Part shown: positions 18,207 to 27,060 of the stretch, one piece after another | Layout: each line of letters starts with the position of its first letter | Position numbering within the stretch: the stretch's first letter is position 1 | Origin: Sphingomonas sp. | GTDB taxonomy: Bacteria > Pseudomonadota > Alphaproteobacteria > Sphingomonadales > Sphingomonadaceae | Direction: 5' to 3' | Length of the DNA stretch: 40,329 nucleotides | Assembly: GCA_017849555.1 (NCBI GenBank) | Contig: JAFIGU010000104.1 | Span: forward strand, 1-40,329 | Notes under the pieces: model-generated | What the model was told of the DNA's origin: nothing | Databases searched by the model: none | The model's input: only the letters and a program-made list of their open reading frames with translations | Program-made: the position numbers and the translations under genes

Positions 18207-18866
18207 ATGATCATGCGCATGTTTCTGAAAGCTGCCGCCGTTTCAGGTGTTTTTACTGCTATCCCGGCTGTCGCCACGCCGCTAATGATCACCCCGATCA
18301 CCGTTTCCGGTAGTGATACCGGAACGACTTGGAACACCGCGGTCGATAACAACTATACGCTGTTCATCCAGCATCCTGTCGGCAAGCAGGTGAATCCGAA
18401 CGACGATTTTTCGCCGACGCATATCTTTACGAACCGGGCGTCGGACTATCTGCTGATCGGGGACGGCTTTCCGACGAACAGCAGGAGCGGCAATTCCGAC
18501 CCCGTCTACAATCTGGCGGTCGAAATCGCTCACGACGGGGTGTCGCAATGGTTGAGCGGCAATCTCGACGGCGCGACGGGCGCGTTCACGGTGACCAACG
18601 CCACGGCGCGTTTCGAGGGCGTGGAATACACGCTGACCAATTTCAACTGGATGCGCGGCATGTCGAACCTAGTCGGTTCGTATAGCGTAGGCAGCGCCAC
18701 TTATGCCGGCCAGCCGAGCGGTTCGTTGTCCGATTATCAGGGCGCGTTCACGCTCAGTGCGGCCTCGGTCCCCGAGCCGTCGACCTGGGCGATGATGATC
18801 ATCGGTCTCGGCGCGGTGGCAGGCACGATGCGCGTTCGGCGCAAGACAGCGCCCGCGCTCGGCTGA
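18207..18866 (+). CDS. PEPxxWA-CTERM sorting domain-containing protein (paralogue 1)
   Basis: A secreted protein of 219 residues. An N-terminal signal peptide (about 1-24, ending AVATP) is followed by a Thr/Asn/Gly-rich domain with no recognised enzyme motif. The C-terminus is VPEPSTWAMMIIGLGAVAGT, then MRVRRK: the PEPxxWA motif, one membrane helix and a basic end, which are the sorting signal for exosortase-type processing. The domain is clearly related to the next protein, sharing the TTWNTA, NPNDDF, GDGFPT and YTLTNFNW segments. The upstream 140 bp are AT-rich and probably hold its promoter. An ATG three codons in (18213) is also possible as start. Its function is unknown. Confidence 0.85.
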   Translation: MIMRMFLKAAAVSGVFTAIPAVATPLMITPITVSGSDTGTTWNTAVDNNYTLFIQHPVGKQVNPNDDFSPTHIFTNRASDYLLIGDGFPTNSRSGNSDPVYNLAVEIAHDGVSQWLSGNLDGATGAFTVTNATARFEGVEYTLTNFNWMRGMSNLVGSYSVGSATYAGQPSGSLSDYQGAFTLSAASVPEPSTWAMMIIGLGAVAGTMRVRRKTAPALG

Positions 18867-18979
18867 TTTCTCCAACCACGGGATAGGCGCCGGCGGTTCG
18901 GGAACCCGTCATCCCCGCGAAAGGCTGGGATCGCCGGTCGCTTGCCGTCCCCTTGTGCTTCCGCGAATTGTGCTCCGCG

Positions 18980-19020
18980 AATTGTGCTCCCGCGAAGGCG
19001 GGAGCCCAGACCGGGTCCCC
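18980..19020 (-). repeat. Non-coding copy of the repeat found in the gspH and gspI leaders
   Basis: These 41 bp are the reverse complement of 27018-27058 with a single mismatch, and match the gspI copy at 36 of 41 positions. The core is the palindrome gctcccgcgaaggcgggagc. Confidence 0.85.
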
Positions 19021-19032
19021 GGCTTGGGTTCC

Positions 19033-19053
19033 CATCAAAGTAATACTTTGATG
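19033..19053. repeat. Perfect 21-bp palindrome
   Basis: catcaaagta and tactttgatg pair completely around one central base. It sits in the repeat mosaic, not at a recognisable promoter, so it is probably part of a dispersed element. Confidence 0.6.
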
Positions 19054-19487
19054 CGGGCCCTTCGCGGGACACACGATGGGGGACCACCACTCCGGCGCAG
19101 GGCGCGCGCGCGGATTAAGGGCAGCGGAGTCCTGAAAGCCGATCCGTGCTGGCCCGACGCTCCAAATCCGGCCGACCTTATCCTCATTCGCGCCTGCCTT
19201 GTCGCCGCCCCGCCCCCGCCGTTCGAGGGGCGCGCCCTTCGACAAGCCCGGCACCAGCGCCGCGTCGCGCAGCTTCCGAGCCCCGCTGAACGACCCGACC
19301 GGCACGCCCGTCATATCCCCCGCCGCCACGGCAAATGCTTGTCCCAAAGCGGGACCTCCTATGCCGAAGATTTATCGGGCAATTTTGGTTAATCTCGTTG
19401 AAACCAATTTGGCGCTCAGGTATTTGACTGCCAAGCCACAAGATCAACCACGGTCGCTTGCCCGCGCTCACAAATAGGGGATCGTAT

Positions 19488-20141
19488 ATGCGTGCTTTTC
19501 TGAAGATCACTGCTGCTGCCGTCGCGTTCGCTGCCCTGCCGGCATCGGCCGTCCCGGTGCTGACGTCCGCATCGGTCACCGGCCCGACGGGTACGGTGTG
19601 GAACACGACCGCTGACAGCTTCTACAACCTGTTCATCCGTCACCCCACCGACCAGGGTTACGTGAACTCGAACGACAATTTCTCGGGGATTTCGCTGGGT
19701 GGTCTGGCGACCGACGGCGACTTCCAGATCACCGGTGACGGTTGGCCGACGGGGGCGAGCGCCCACTACACCAACTCCGATCCTTATTATAACCTCACGC
19801 TGGTGCTGACCGAGGCGGGCAAGTCCCTCACGCTCACCGGGAAGTACACCCCGGGCACCCAGGAGTTCGTCGGGCTCACCGGTTCGGGCATCCTCAACGG
19901 CGTGAAGTACACGCTCGACTCGTTCGACTGGACGCGCGGCACGACCAATCTGGTCGGCGGCTACACCTATGCCGGCCGTATCGGCCAGACCGGTGGGTCG
20001 GCGCGCGACTATCAGGGCACCTTCTCGCTCAGCTCGGGCGGGGTTCCCGAGCCGGCGACCTGGGGTCTGATGATCCTCGGCTTCGGCGGTGTGGCCGGCG
20101 CGATGCGTCGCCGTCGCAGCACGACGCTCGCGACTGCCTAA
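19488..20141 (+). CDS. PEPxxWA-CTERM sorting domain-containing protein (paralogue 2)
   Basis: A secreted protein of 217 residues with a signal peptide (MRAFLKITAAAVAFAALPAS, cleaved near residue 21). It has a Gly/Thr/Asn-rich domain and the C-terminal sorting signal VPEPATWGLMILGFGGVAGA followed by MRRRRS. It is paralogous to the upstream gene, sharing TVWNTTAD, NLFIRHP, NSNDNFSG, ITGDGWPTG and YTLDSFDWTRGTTNLVGGY. This suggests tandem duplication followed by repeat insertion between the copies. No exosortase or other film/exopolysaccharide gene is in the window. A strong terminator follows, so each copy is probably its own transcription unit. Confidence 0.88.
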   Translation: MRAFLKITAAAVAFAALPASAVPVLTSASVTGPTGTVWNTTADSFYNLFIRHPTDQGYVNSNDNFSGISLGGLATDGDFQITGDGWPTGASAHYTNSDPYYNLTLVLTEAGKSLTLTGKYTPGTQEFVGLTGSGILNGVKYTLDSFDWTRGTTNLVGGYTYAGRIGQTGGSARDYQGTFSLSSGGVPEPATWGLMILGFGGVAGAMRRRRSTTLATA

Positions 20142-20169
20142 GACGCTTTCCGGTCCACGGAAATGAAAG

Positions 20170-20203
20170 CCGGTCGGTCCAATCGGACCGGCCGGTTTTT
20201 TCT
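20170..20203 (+). terminator. Intrinsic terminator after PEP-CTERM gene 2
   Basis: CCGGTCGGTCC (20170-20180) pairs with GGACCGGCCGG (20185-20195; one T-G pair) around AATC, followed by TTTTTTCTTT. Confidence 0.9.
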
Positions 20204-20538
20204 TTGCATGGCCCTGTCATCCCAGCCCAAGCCGGGATCTCGGGCGGCAAGCGCGACGCCCGTGGCGGAAGGCCTTAGGTGATATGTAGCAGGCGTGATG
20301 CGTGGAACGTCATCCTGCGATGTCGGCGGCATTGGCGTCATAGCAGCGGACAAGCCGCGCCGTGCCCCGCGATGAACCGCGCATGAAATCGCGCGCGGCC
20401 GATCCTCATTACGGGGCAATTCTCGCCGTGTTGCCGCGAGATCGCGGTGCGATGCAGGGCTTTATCGTCTGATAACTATACCCAAGCCGCCCGTCTCGCG
20501 GTAGTGTCGCGCCGTGGGGTGCGCGGGATGGGCGTTAG
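20204..20538. other. Gap upstream of the gsp operon
   Basis: A degenerate REP (near 20213-20242) is the only recognisable element. No gene is supported. The region 20461-20490 is locally AT-rich (gtctgataactatacc) and is the best place for the gsp promoter, but no convincing -35/-10 pair could be fixed. Confidence 0.4.
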
Positions 20539-21384
20539 ATGAAGTTGAAGTTCGACGCCCGGGCGCGGGCGATCATGCAGAGATTGCCGATCCCCAGCGT
20601 CTATTCGGCGGCCGAGCTGGTCCTGCTCGGGCTGCTCGCTTTTCAGGCCGCGCGGCTGGTGTGGGTAGCGGTGACGCCGGTCGCCCCGGTCGGCGAATGG
20701 CGCGCGAGCGTGCCGACGATCCCCGCCGCGCCGGGCGACGTGCTGCGCGGGTTCGATCCTTTCTATCGGTTGGAGGGCGGCGGCGATGCGCCGGCCGTGG
20801 TCACCTCGCTGCGCCTGACCTTGTTCGGCACGCGCGTCGACGAGGCCAGCGGGCGCGGCTCGGCGATCATCGCCGGTCCCGACGGCATCCAGAAAAGCGT
20901 CGCCGTCGGAGAGGAGATCATCCCCGGGGTGACGCTGAAGGAAGTCGCGTTCGATCATGTGACGATCGATCGCGGCGGTGCGCGCGAGGATCTGTTCCTC
21001 GATCAGTCGGCCGGGACGGCGAATGCGGCGTCGCCTGGCGTCGCGCCGGCGCCGGGCGCCGTGCCGCCGCCGGTGGCGGGCAACCCCCCGCCGGGGGGCG
21101 GGATCACGATTAGTCGGTTCCGCGCCGAGGTCGGTTTCGTGCCGCGTATCGAGGGCGGCAAGATCGCCGGCCTCGTCGTACGTTCGCAAGGTTCCGGCGC
21201 CGCGTTTCGCGCCGCCGGATTGAAGGAGGGTGACATCATCACCGCAGTTGGGGGTCGGTCGATCAGCAATCCGGCCGATCTGGATATCATCGCCGGCGGG
21301 TTGAATGGTGGCGGCACGCTCTCGCTGACCGTGCAGCGCGACGGCCAGTCGATCCCGCTCAGCCTTGCGGTGGCGCCGCAATGA
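20539..21384 (+). CDS. gspC: Type II secretion system protein GspC
   Basis: The inner-membrane clamp protein that links the assembly platform to the secretin GspD. The 281-residue protein has a short cytoplasmic N-terminus and one membrane helix (about 26-46). A periplasmic homology region (about 58-155) and a Pro/Gly-rich linker (about 165-190) follow. The C-terminal PDZ-like domain (about 193-281) includes SGAAFRAAGLKEGDIITAVG. The ATG at 20539 follows GGGATGGG. It overlaps gspD by four bases (ATGA) and heads the operon. Confidence 0.93.
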   Translation: MKLKFDARARAIMQRLPIPSVYSAAELVLLGLLAFQAARLVWVAVTPVAPVGEWRASVPTIPAAPGDVLRGFDPFYRLEGGGDAPAVVTSLRLTLFGTRVDEASGRGSAIIAGPDGIQKSVAVGEEIIPGVTLKEVAFDHVTIDRGGAREDLFLDQSAGTANAASPGVAPAPGAVPPPVAGNPPPGGGITISRFRAEVGFVPRIEGGKIAGLVVRSQGSGAAFRAAGLKEGDIITAVGGRSISNPADLDIIAGGLNGGGTLSLTVQRDGQSIPLSLAVAPQ

Positions 21385-23573
21385 GGCTGCTTTGTTTCGC
21401 CAGCGGCATCGCACTGGCGCTTGCCGCCCCGGTCGCCGCGCAGACCACGCTCAACGTGCGCGACGCCGATATCCGCGCCTTCATCGCCGATGCGGCGAAG
21501 GTGACCGGCCGCGTGTTCATCATCGACGGCCGCGTGCAGGGCAAGGTGACGGTGGTGACCGATCGCCCGCTGAGCAAATCCGAATATTTCGAGGTGTTCC
21601 TCTCGACGCTGCGTGCCAACGGGCTGGTCGCGGTGCCGACCAGCAACGGCGCGTTGCGCGTCCAGCCGATGGAAAATGCCGCCGCCCAGCCGGGGCGCGT
21701 CGGGCTCTCCGGCGCGGCGCGCAACCAGTTCGTGACCGAGATCGTCCGGCTGCGTTCGATCGACGCGCAATCGGCGGTCGATACGGTGCGGCCGCTGGTC
21801 AGCCCGCAAGGGTCGCTCACCGCCAATCGCGGCGGCAATTCGCTCGTCGTCGCCGATTTTGCGGATAACGTCCGCCGCGTGCGCGAGGTGCTCAAGCGGA
21901 TCGATACCGACGGTGCCGCGACGCGGGTGATCGCGCTCAAGAACGCCGGCGCGCGCGACGTCGCCACCGCGCTCCAGGCGCTGGTCGGCAATCCGGCGGC
22001 GGGCGGCGGGCAGCCGACCAGCGTGGTCGCGGTCGACGGCGCCAATTCGATCGCGCTGCGCGGCGATCCCTCCACCGTCGCGCGGCTGGCGCAGGTCGCG
22101 CTCGATCTCGATCAAAAGGCCAAGAGCGGCACCGAGATCCGCGTCGTCTTCCTCGAGCACGCCGATGCCGCGCAACTGCTCCCGGTGCTCCAGCAACTCG
22201 TCGGCCAGGCGCCCGACCAGATTCCGCAGAACACGCTGTCGCAATCGAATTTCGGCGGCACCTCGGCCAACGGCGGCGGGCGTTCGGGCAACAATGCGCC
22301 GATGGCGATGGCGCCGTCGCAGACCCAGTCGCAGGCCGCCCCCGGCGGCGGGGCGGCGGGGCAGGCGGCGATTAGCGCCCAGGGCGGGCGCGCGCCGGCG
22401 GTGGTGACGCGCTTCACCGGGGCGAATGCGATCGTCATCGCCGCCCCGGCGGACATCCAGCGCCAGCTTTCGGAGGTGGTGCGCCAGCTCGATACGCGGC
22501 GCGAACAGGTGCTGGTCGAGGCGATCGTCGCCGAGGTTTCGGATACCACCGCGAACAAGCTCGGCTTCCAGTTCCTGCTCGGCAATCTGAAGGGCGGGGC
22601 GTTCGGCGCGACGAGCTTCTCCAGCTCGGCGCCCAATCTGCTCACCGTCGCGGGCGCGATCGGCGCGCGTCAGCTCGCCACGACGACGACGACGGTCAAC
22701 GGCACCACCACCGTCACCCAGACCAACAATTCGATCAGCGACGCGCTGGCGCAACAGGCAGTCAATTCGATTCTCGGGACGAGCGGCGGGCTTGCCGGCT
22801 GGGGCGGGAAGATCGGCGACACGATCTTCGGCGCGATCATCAACGCGGTGAAATCGGACAATACGTCGAATCTGCTCCAGGCGCCGAGCCTGATCACGCT
22901 CGACAATCAGGAAGCGCGCATCCTCGTCGGGCAGGAAATCCCGATCACCACGGGGCAGGCGCTGAGCCAGAATTTCGACAATGCCTTCCGCACCGTCCAG
23001 CGCGAGAATGTCGGCATCCAGCTCGAGGTGCGGCCGCAGGTCAATTCGTCGGGGTCGATCAAATTGTTCCTGCACCAGCAGGTCAGCTCGATCGCCGGGC
23101 CGGTTTCCAGCGACAATTCGGATCTGATCCTCAACAAGCGCGAGGTGGAGACGACGCTGACCGTCGACGACGGGCAGATCGCGATCATCGGCGGGCTGCT
23201 CGACGATAACGAGCGGCGGACGATCGAGAAAATTCCGCTGCTCGGGGACATTCCGGGGCTCGGCCAGCTGTTCCGCTCGAAGGCCAAGACGCGCACCAAG
23301 ACCAATCTGATGGTATTCATCCGCCCGACGATCCTGCGCACCCCGGAGGACAATCGCCGCGTGACCGAGCAGCGCTACGGCTATCTCCGGCTCAAGCAGG
23401 GCCTGTCGGACCCGTCGCGCGAGCCGTCGATCGACGAGCTGGTGCGCGATTATATGGGCGCGGCGCCGCCGATCCCGTCCGCCCCGATCCCCGGCAATAT
23501 CGAGGACCCGCGGGTCAACGTGCCGGTGCAGCGCAGCTCGACCACGGTGATCAAGCACGGGAAGGAGCGATGA
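21381..23573 (+). CDS. gspD: Type II secretion system secretin GspD
   Basis: Forms the multimeric outer-membrane channel. The 730-residue protein has a signal peptide (1-20, ending AAPVAAQ) and an N0 domain (about 22-95, LNVRDADIRAFI). N1-N3 repeats follow (about 115-420) with an inserted Gly/Ser/Gln-rich low-complexity stretch near 293-335. The secretin barrel domain (about 450-660) has VGQEIPITTGQ, NVGIQLEVRPQVN and the family end GLLDDNERRTIEKIPLLGDI. A C-terminal S-type tail follows, but no pilotin gene is visible here. It overlaps gspE by four bases. Confidence 0.96.
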   Translation: MRLLCFASGIALALAAPVAAQTTLNVRDADIRAFIADAAKVTGRVFIIDGRVQGKVTVVTDRPLSKSEYFEVFLSTLRANGLVAVPTSNGALRVQPMENAAAQPGRVGLSGAARNQFVTEIVRLRSIDAQSAVDTVRPLVSPQGSLTANRGGNSLVVADFADNVRRVREVLKRIDTDGAATRVIALKNAGARDVATALQALVGNPAAGGGQPTSVVAVDGANSIALRGDPSTVARLAQVALDLDQKAKSGTEIRVVFLEHADAAQLLPVLQQLVGQAPDQIPQNTLSQSNFGGTSANGGGRSGNNAPMAMAPSQTQSQAAPGGGAAGQAAISAQGGRAPAVVTRFTGANAIVIAAPADIQRQLSEVVRQLDTRREQVLVEAIVAEVSDTTANKLGFQFLLGNLKGGAFGATSFSSSAPNLLTVAGAIGARQLATTTTTVNGTTTVTQTNNSISDALAQQAVNSILGTSGGLAGWGGKIGDTIFGAIINAVKSDNTSNLLQAPSLITLDNQEARILVGQEIPITTGQALSQNFDNAFRTVQRENVGIQLEVRPQVNSSGSIKLFLHQQVSSIAGPVSSDNSDLILNKREVETTLTVDDGQIAIIGGLLDDNERRTIEKIPLLGDIPGLGQLFRSKAKTRTKTNLMVFIRPTILRTPEDNRRVTEQRYGYLRLKQGLSDPSREPSIDELVRDYMGAAPPIPSAPIPGNIEDPRVNVPVQRSSTTVIKHGKER

Positions 23574-25114
23574 CCGCGCCGGCCGAGGAAGCGCCGCTGC
23601 CTCCGGTCGACGAGGGTGCCGCGCCGCTTGCCGGCATCGTCCCGCCGGTCCAGCTGCCTTATGCCTTTGCACGCCGCTTCGGGGTGATCTTCGACGGCGA
23701 GCGCGTCGCGCTGCGCGACGGCGCCGACGCCGCGGCGCTGATCGAGGTGCGGCGCGTCGTCGGGCGCCCGTTCGATGTCGAGGTGCTGGAGAAAGCCGCG
23801 TTCGACCGGCTGCTCGGCAATATCTATGCGATGGACGGACAGGCGACCGCGCTGGCCGCGGTGGGGATGGGCGACGAGCTTGATCTGCTGGCCGACGGCA
23901 TCCCGACCGCCGAAGACCTGCTCGACACCGCCGATGACGCCCCCGCGATCCGGCTGATCAACGGCGTGATCGCCGATGCCGCGCGGCACAATGTCAGCGA
24001 TATCCATATCGAGCCCTATGAGACCGGGCTGGTCGTCCGGATGCGGATCGACGGCGTGCTGCGCGAGACGTTGCGGATGCCGCCGCATGTCGCCCCGGTG
24101 GTGGTCAGCCGCATCAAGGTGATGGCGCGGCTCGACATCGCCGAGCGCCGCGTGCCGCAGGACGGGCGCATGGGGCTGACATTGGGCGGCAAATTGCTCG
24201 ACGTGCGCGTCTCCACTTTGCCGAGCCGCGCGGGGGAGCGGGTGGTGCTGCGTATTCTCGACAAGGAGAATGCCGGGATCGATCTCGACGCGCTCGGGAT
24301 GAGCGAGCGGATGCACAATCTGATCGATCATGCGATCCACGAGCCCAACGGGATCGTGCTCGTCACCGGCCCGACCGGCAGCGGCAAGACCACCACGCTC
24401 TATGCCGCGCTGCGCATGCTCAACGACGGCGCGCGCAATATCCTGACGGTCGAGGACCCGGTCGAATATGCGGTCGACGGGGTGGGGCAGACGCAGATCA
24501 ACCCGCGCGTCGGGCTGACCTTCGCCGCGGGGCTGCGCGCGATCCTGCGGCAGGACCCCGATGTGGTGATGGTCGGCGAAATCCGCGACCGCGAAACCGC
24601 CGAGATCGCGGTGCAGGCGTCGCTCACCGGGCATCTCGTGCTCTCGACCGTCCACACCAATGACGCGGTCGGCGCGATCACCCGGATGCGCGACATGAAG
24701 GTCGAGCCGTTCCTGCTCGCCTCCACGCTGCGCGCGGTGGTGGCGCAGCGGCTGGTGCGGCGGCTGTGCCCGGTGTGCCGTCACGCGGTGCCGGCGGGGG
24801 ACAGCGTGTCGAGCCTGCTCGGCATCCCGGCGGATACGATCGTCTACGAGCCGGTCGGCTGCGGCGAATGCGCGCATACCGGTTATAAGGGGCGCGTCGG
24901 GGTGTTCGAGGCGGTGCGCGTCGACGATACGATCCGTCGCCTCATCAACGAAGGCGCCGACGAAGTGGCGATCGCGCGCCACGCCTTCGCGGTCAACGAG
25001 ACGCTGGCCGATGCGGCGCGGCGGCTGGTCGAGCAGGGGGTGACCACCCCCGAGGAAGCGGTACGCGTCTCGCGGCGCGATGCGATGGACGTGGAAGAGG
25101 TGCTCGATGTTTGA
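23570..25114 (+). CDS. gspE: Type II secretion system ATPase GspE
   Basis: The cytoplasmic hexameric ATPase that drives pseudopilus assembly. The 514-residue protein has an N-terminal domain (1-150) and the Walker A motif GPTGSGKTTT near 266. An Asp box (ILTVEDPVEY) and Walker B (DVVMVGEIRDRET) follow, then a His box (STVHTNDA near 362). A tetracysteine zinc motif, CPVC with CGEC about 30 residues later (near 400-440), marks GspE rather than PilB/PilT. It overlaps gspD by four bases. The next gene, gspF, is separated by 155 bp holding a palindromic repeat. Confidence 0.96.
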   Translation: MTAPAEEAPLPPVDEGAAPLAGIVPPVQLPYAFARRFGVIFDGERVALRDGADAAALIEVRRVVGRPFDVEVLEKAAFDRLLGNIYAMDGQATALAAVGMGDELDLLADGIPTAEDLLDTADDAPAIRLINGVIADAARHNVSDIHIEPYETGLVVRMRIDGVLRETLRMPPHVAPVVVSRIKVMARLDIAERRVPQDGRMGLTLGGKLLDVRVSTLPSRAGERVVLRILDKENAGIDLDALGMSERMHNLIDHAIHEPNGIVLVTGPTGSGKTTTLYAALRMLNDGARNILTVEDPVEYAVDGVGQTQINPRVGLTFAAGLRAILRQDPDVVMVGEIRDRETAEIAVQASLTGHLVLSTVHTNDAVGAITRMRDMKVEPFLLASTLRAVVAQRLVRRLCPVCRHAVPAGDSVSSLLGIPADTIVYEPVGCGECAHTGYKGRVGVFEAVRVDDTIRRLINEGADEVAIARHAFAVNETLADAARRLVEQGVTTPEEAVRVSRRDAMDVEEVLDV

Positions 25115-25137
25115 GGCATCGGACGCCAACCACGATC

Positions 25138-25217
25138 CGTTCGCCCTGAGCTCGTCGAAGGGCTGCCCTTCTTCGTCGGCAGAAAAGGGCAGGGCTTCGA
25201 CAAGCTCAGCCCGAACG
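25138..25217. repeat. 80-bp palindromic repeat between gspE and gspF
   Basis: The left arm CGTTCGCCCTGAGCTCGTCG (25138 onward) and the right arm ending GACAAGCTCAGCCCGAACG are inverted copies of about 33 bp. A related copy lies inside gspJ at 28035-28111. Confidence 0.8.
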
Positions 25218-25269
25218 GGGCATAGGGAAGCGCGATCTAACGCCGCGCTATCCGGCGTCGCCATCTGCC

Positions 25270-26493
25270 GTGGCTGATTTCGACTATCTCGCGATCGACA
25301 AGCGCGGCAACGAGACGCGTGGGCATATCGCGGCGCCCGATGCCGAGGCGGCGCGCGCGATGCTCGATCGGCGGCGGCTCTATGTCGTCAAGGTCGAGCC
25401 GGGGGCGGGGCGTGCCGCGCGCGGGCGGCCGTTGTTCGGGCTGCGCATCCTCAGCGCGCGCATGTCGACCAAGCAGCTCACGTTGTTCACCCGCCAGCTC
25501 GCGACGTTGAACCGCGTCTCGCCGCTCGAGGAATCGCTCCGCACGATCACCCGCCAGACCGAGCAGGAAAGCGTCCGCGCGATCGTCTCGCAAGTCCATG
25601 CCGGCGTGGTCGAGGGGCGGCGGCTGGCCGATGCGATGGCGCGCGAGCCGCGCAGTTTTCCCTCGCTCTATCGCGCGATGGTCGCGGCAGGCGAAAGCTC
25701 GGGCACCTTGCCGACGATCCTCGACCGGCTTGCGCTATTGCTCGAACGGCAGGCGGAAATCCGCGGCAAGATGCTGACTGCGCTCACGTATCCCGCGATC
25801 CTTGCGGTCGTGGCGATGGGCGTGGTGCTGGCGCTGATGGCGTTCGTCGTGCCGCAGGTGGTCGAGCAATTCGATACCGTGGGGCAGCAATTGCCGCTGC
25901 TGACGCGGATCGTGATCGGGATTTCGCACCTGCTGGTCGGCTGGTGGTGGGCGATGCTGATCGTGCTCGCCGCGCTCGGCGCGCTGGCGTGGCTTGCGCT
26001 GCGCCAGCCGCCGATCCGGCTCGCGTTCGATACGCGCCTGCTGCGCGTGCCGTTCGTCGGGCGGCTGCTGCGCGATCTTCATGCGGCGCGGATGGCGCGG
26101 ACGCTGGCGACGATGGTCGCGAGCCGGCTGCCGCTGCTCGAAGGGCTCGCGCTGACCGGGGGGACGATCCACAACCGCCGGCTCAAGCTCGCCTCGGAGG
26201 AGATTACCGAGGCGATCCGGGGCGGCGGCAGCCTCTCGGGCGCGATGCGGCGCACCGGGGTGTTCCCGCCGCTGCTCACCTATCTCGCCGCGTCGGGCGA
26301 GGCGGCGGGGCGGCTCGACGAGATGCTTGAGCGCGCCGCCGATTATCTCGAACGCGAATTCGATCGTTTCACCGCCACCGCGCTTTCGCTGCTCGAGCCT
26401 GCGATCATCGTGATAATGGGTGGCGTGGTGGCGACGATCGTGCTGTCGATCCTGCTGCCGATTCTCCAGCTCAACACGCTTGCAGGCCAATGA
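25270..26493 (+). CDS. gspF: Type II secretion system inner-membrane protein GspF
   Basis: The polytopic platform protein of the secretion motor, contacting GspE and GspL. The 407-residue protein has two related GspF domains (about 65-190 and 268-390) and three hydrophobic helices (about 172-195, 220-242, 375-400). LTLFTRQLATL and MVAAGESSG are seen in the first repeat and MARTLATMVASRLPLLEGL in the second. The GTG at 25270 begins the standard ADFDYLAIDKRG sequence, but no ribosome-binding site is visible. It is the only gsp gene not coupled to its upstream neighbour. It overlaps the region before gspG by four bases. Confidence 0.94.
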   Translation: MADFDYLAIDKRGNETRGHIAAPDAEAARAMLDRRRLYVVKVEPGAGRAARGRPLFGLRILSARMSTKQLTLFTRQLATLNRVSPLEESLRTITRQTEQESVRAIVSQVHAGVVEGRRLADAMAREPRSFPSLYRAMVAAGESSGTLPTILDRLALLLERQAEIRGKMLTALTYPAILAVVAMGVVLALMAFVVPQVVEQFDTVGQQLPLLTRIVIGISHLLVGWWWAMLIVLAALGALAWLALRQPPIRLAFDTRLLRVPFVGRLLRDLHAARMARTLATMVASRLPLLEGLALTGGTIHNRRLKLASEEITEAIRGGGSLSGAMRRTGVFPPLLTYLAASGEAAGRLDEMLERAADYLEREFDRFTATALSLLEPAIIVIMGGVVATIVLSILLPILQLNTLAGQ

Positions 26494-26501
26494 GGAATCC
26501 G

Positions 26502-26945
26502 ATGTCGACCGAACAGAAAAAGCGCCGCCGCAAGAGCGAGGAGGGGTTCACCCTGGTCGAGCTGATGGTGGTGATCGTCATCATCGGGCTGCTCGCGACG
26601 ATCGTCGCGATCAACGTGCTGCCCTCGGGCGACACCGCGCGGATCCAGAAAGCCAAGGCGGATATCGCCAATATCGAGCAGGCGCTCGAAATGTATAAGC
26701 TCCAGGTCGGCAGCTATCCGACGACGACGCAGGGGCTCGGCGCGCTGGTCACCGCGCCGTCGGGGGTCGATGCGGGGCGCTATCAGGCCGGCGGCTATCT
26801 GAAGAAGCTGCCGAACGATCCGTGGAACCGGCCCTATCTCTATGCATCGCCGGGGAAACATTCCGCCGCCGACGTGTGGAGCCTCGGTGCCGACGGCAAG
26901 GAAGGCGGCGAGGGCGTCGATGCCGATATCGGCTCCTGGCAATAA
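26502..26945 (+). CDS. gspG: Type II secretion system major pseudopilin GspG
   Basis: The main subunit of the periplasmic pseudopilus. The 147-residue precursor has a 15-residue basic leader (STEQKKRRRKSEEG) cleaved at G|FTLVELMVVIVIIGLLATIV, with Glu5 of the mature protein present. The C-terminal domain has the GspG-specific YPTTTQGLGALV and the calcium-site region PNDPWNRPYLY. The ATG at 26502 is chosen because GAGGA (26493-26497) lies at good spacing. An ATG at 26490 overlapping the gspF stop would add four residues. Confidence 0.95.
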   Translation: MSTEQKKRRRKSEEGFTLVELMVVIVIIGLLATIVAINVLPSGDTARIQKAKADIANIEQALEMYKLQVGSYPTTTQGLGALVTAPSGVDAGRYQAGGYLKKLPNDPWNRPYLYASPGKHSAADVWSLGADGKEGGEGVDADIGSWQ

Positions 26946-26963
26946 GAGCGGGGGGCACACCAC

Positions 26964-27060
26964 CCGTCACCCCGGCCTTGCGCCGGTGCGCGTCGTTCCT
27001 TGTGTCCCCGCGAAGGCGGGGACCCGGTCTGGGCTCCCGCCTTCGCGGGAGCGCAATTCC
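26964..27060 (+). repeat. Dispersed repeat inside the gspG-gspH junction, coding for the gspH leader
   Basis: It begins with a REP arm (ccgtcaccccggccttgc) and continues into the palindromes gtccccgcgaaggcggggac and gctcccgccttcgcgggagc. Bases 27018-27058 match a non-coding copy at 18980-19020 at 40 of 41 positions. The gspI copy lies at 27501-27600. Confidence 0.85.

Larger units (their letters stand above)
18867..19487. other. Non-coding repeat mosaic between the PEP-CTERM genes
   Basis: No convincing gene lies in these 620 bp. They hold a degenerate REP (near 18908), a 14-bp tandem duplication (ccgcgaattgtgct at 18961 and 18975) and a copy of the dispersed repeat that also encodes the gspH leader (18980-19020). 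There is also a perfect palindrome at 19033-19053 and a palindromic stretch with TTCGACAAGCCCG near 19220-19255. The last 100 bp before 19488 are less G+C-rich and probably carry the promoter of the second gene. Confidence 0.6.

Noticed and set aside
19199..19477. Possible small gene in the PEP-CTERM intergenic region
   Set aside because: The frame is low in recognisable features, lies partly in repeat sequence and lacks a convincing ribosome-binding site.
20138..20419. Minus-strand open frame after the second PEP-CTERM gene
   Set aside because: It covers the terminator and a degenerate REP; no domain is seen.
21003..23672. Long minus-strand open frame opposite gspD
   Set aside because: The plus strand encodes a clear secretin with all family motifs; the antisense protein is Arg/His/Asp-rich with no recognisable domain.
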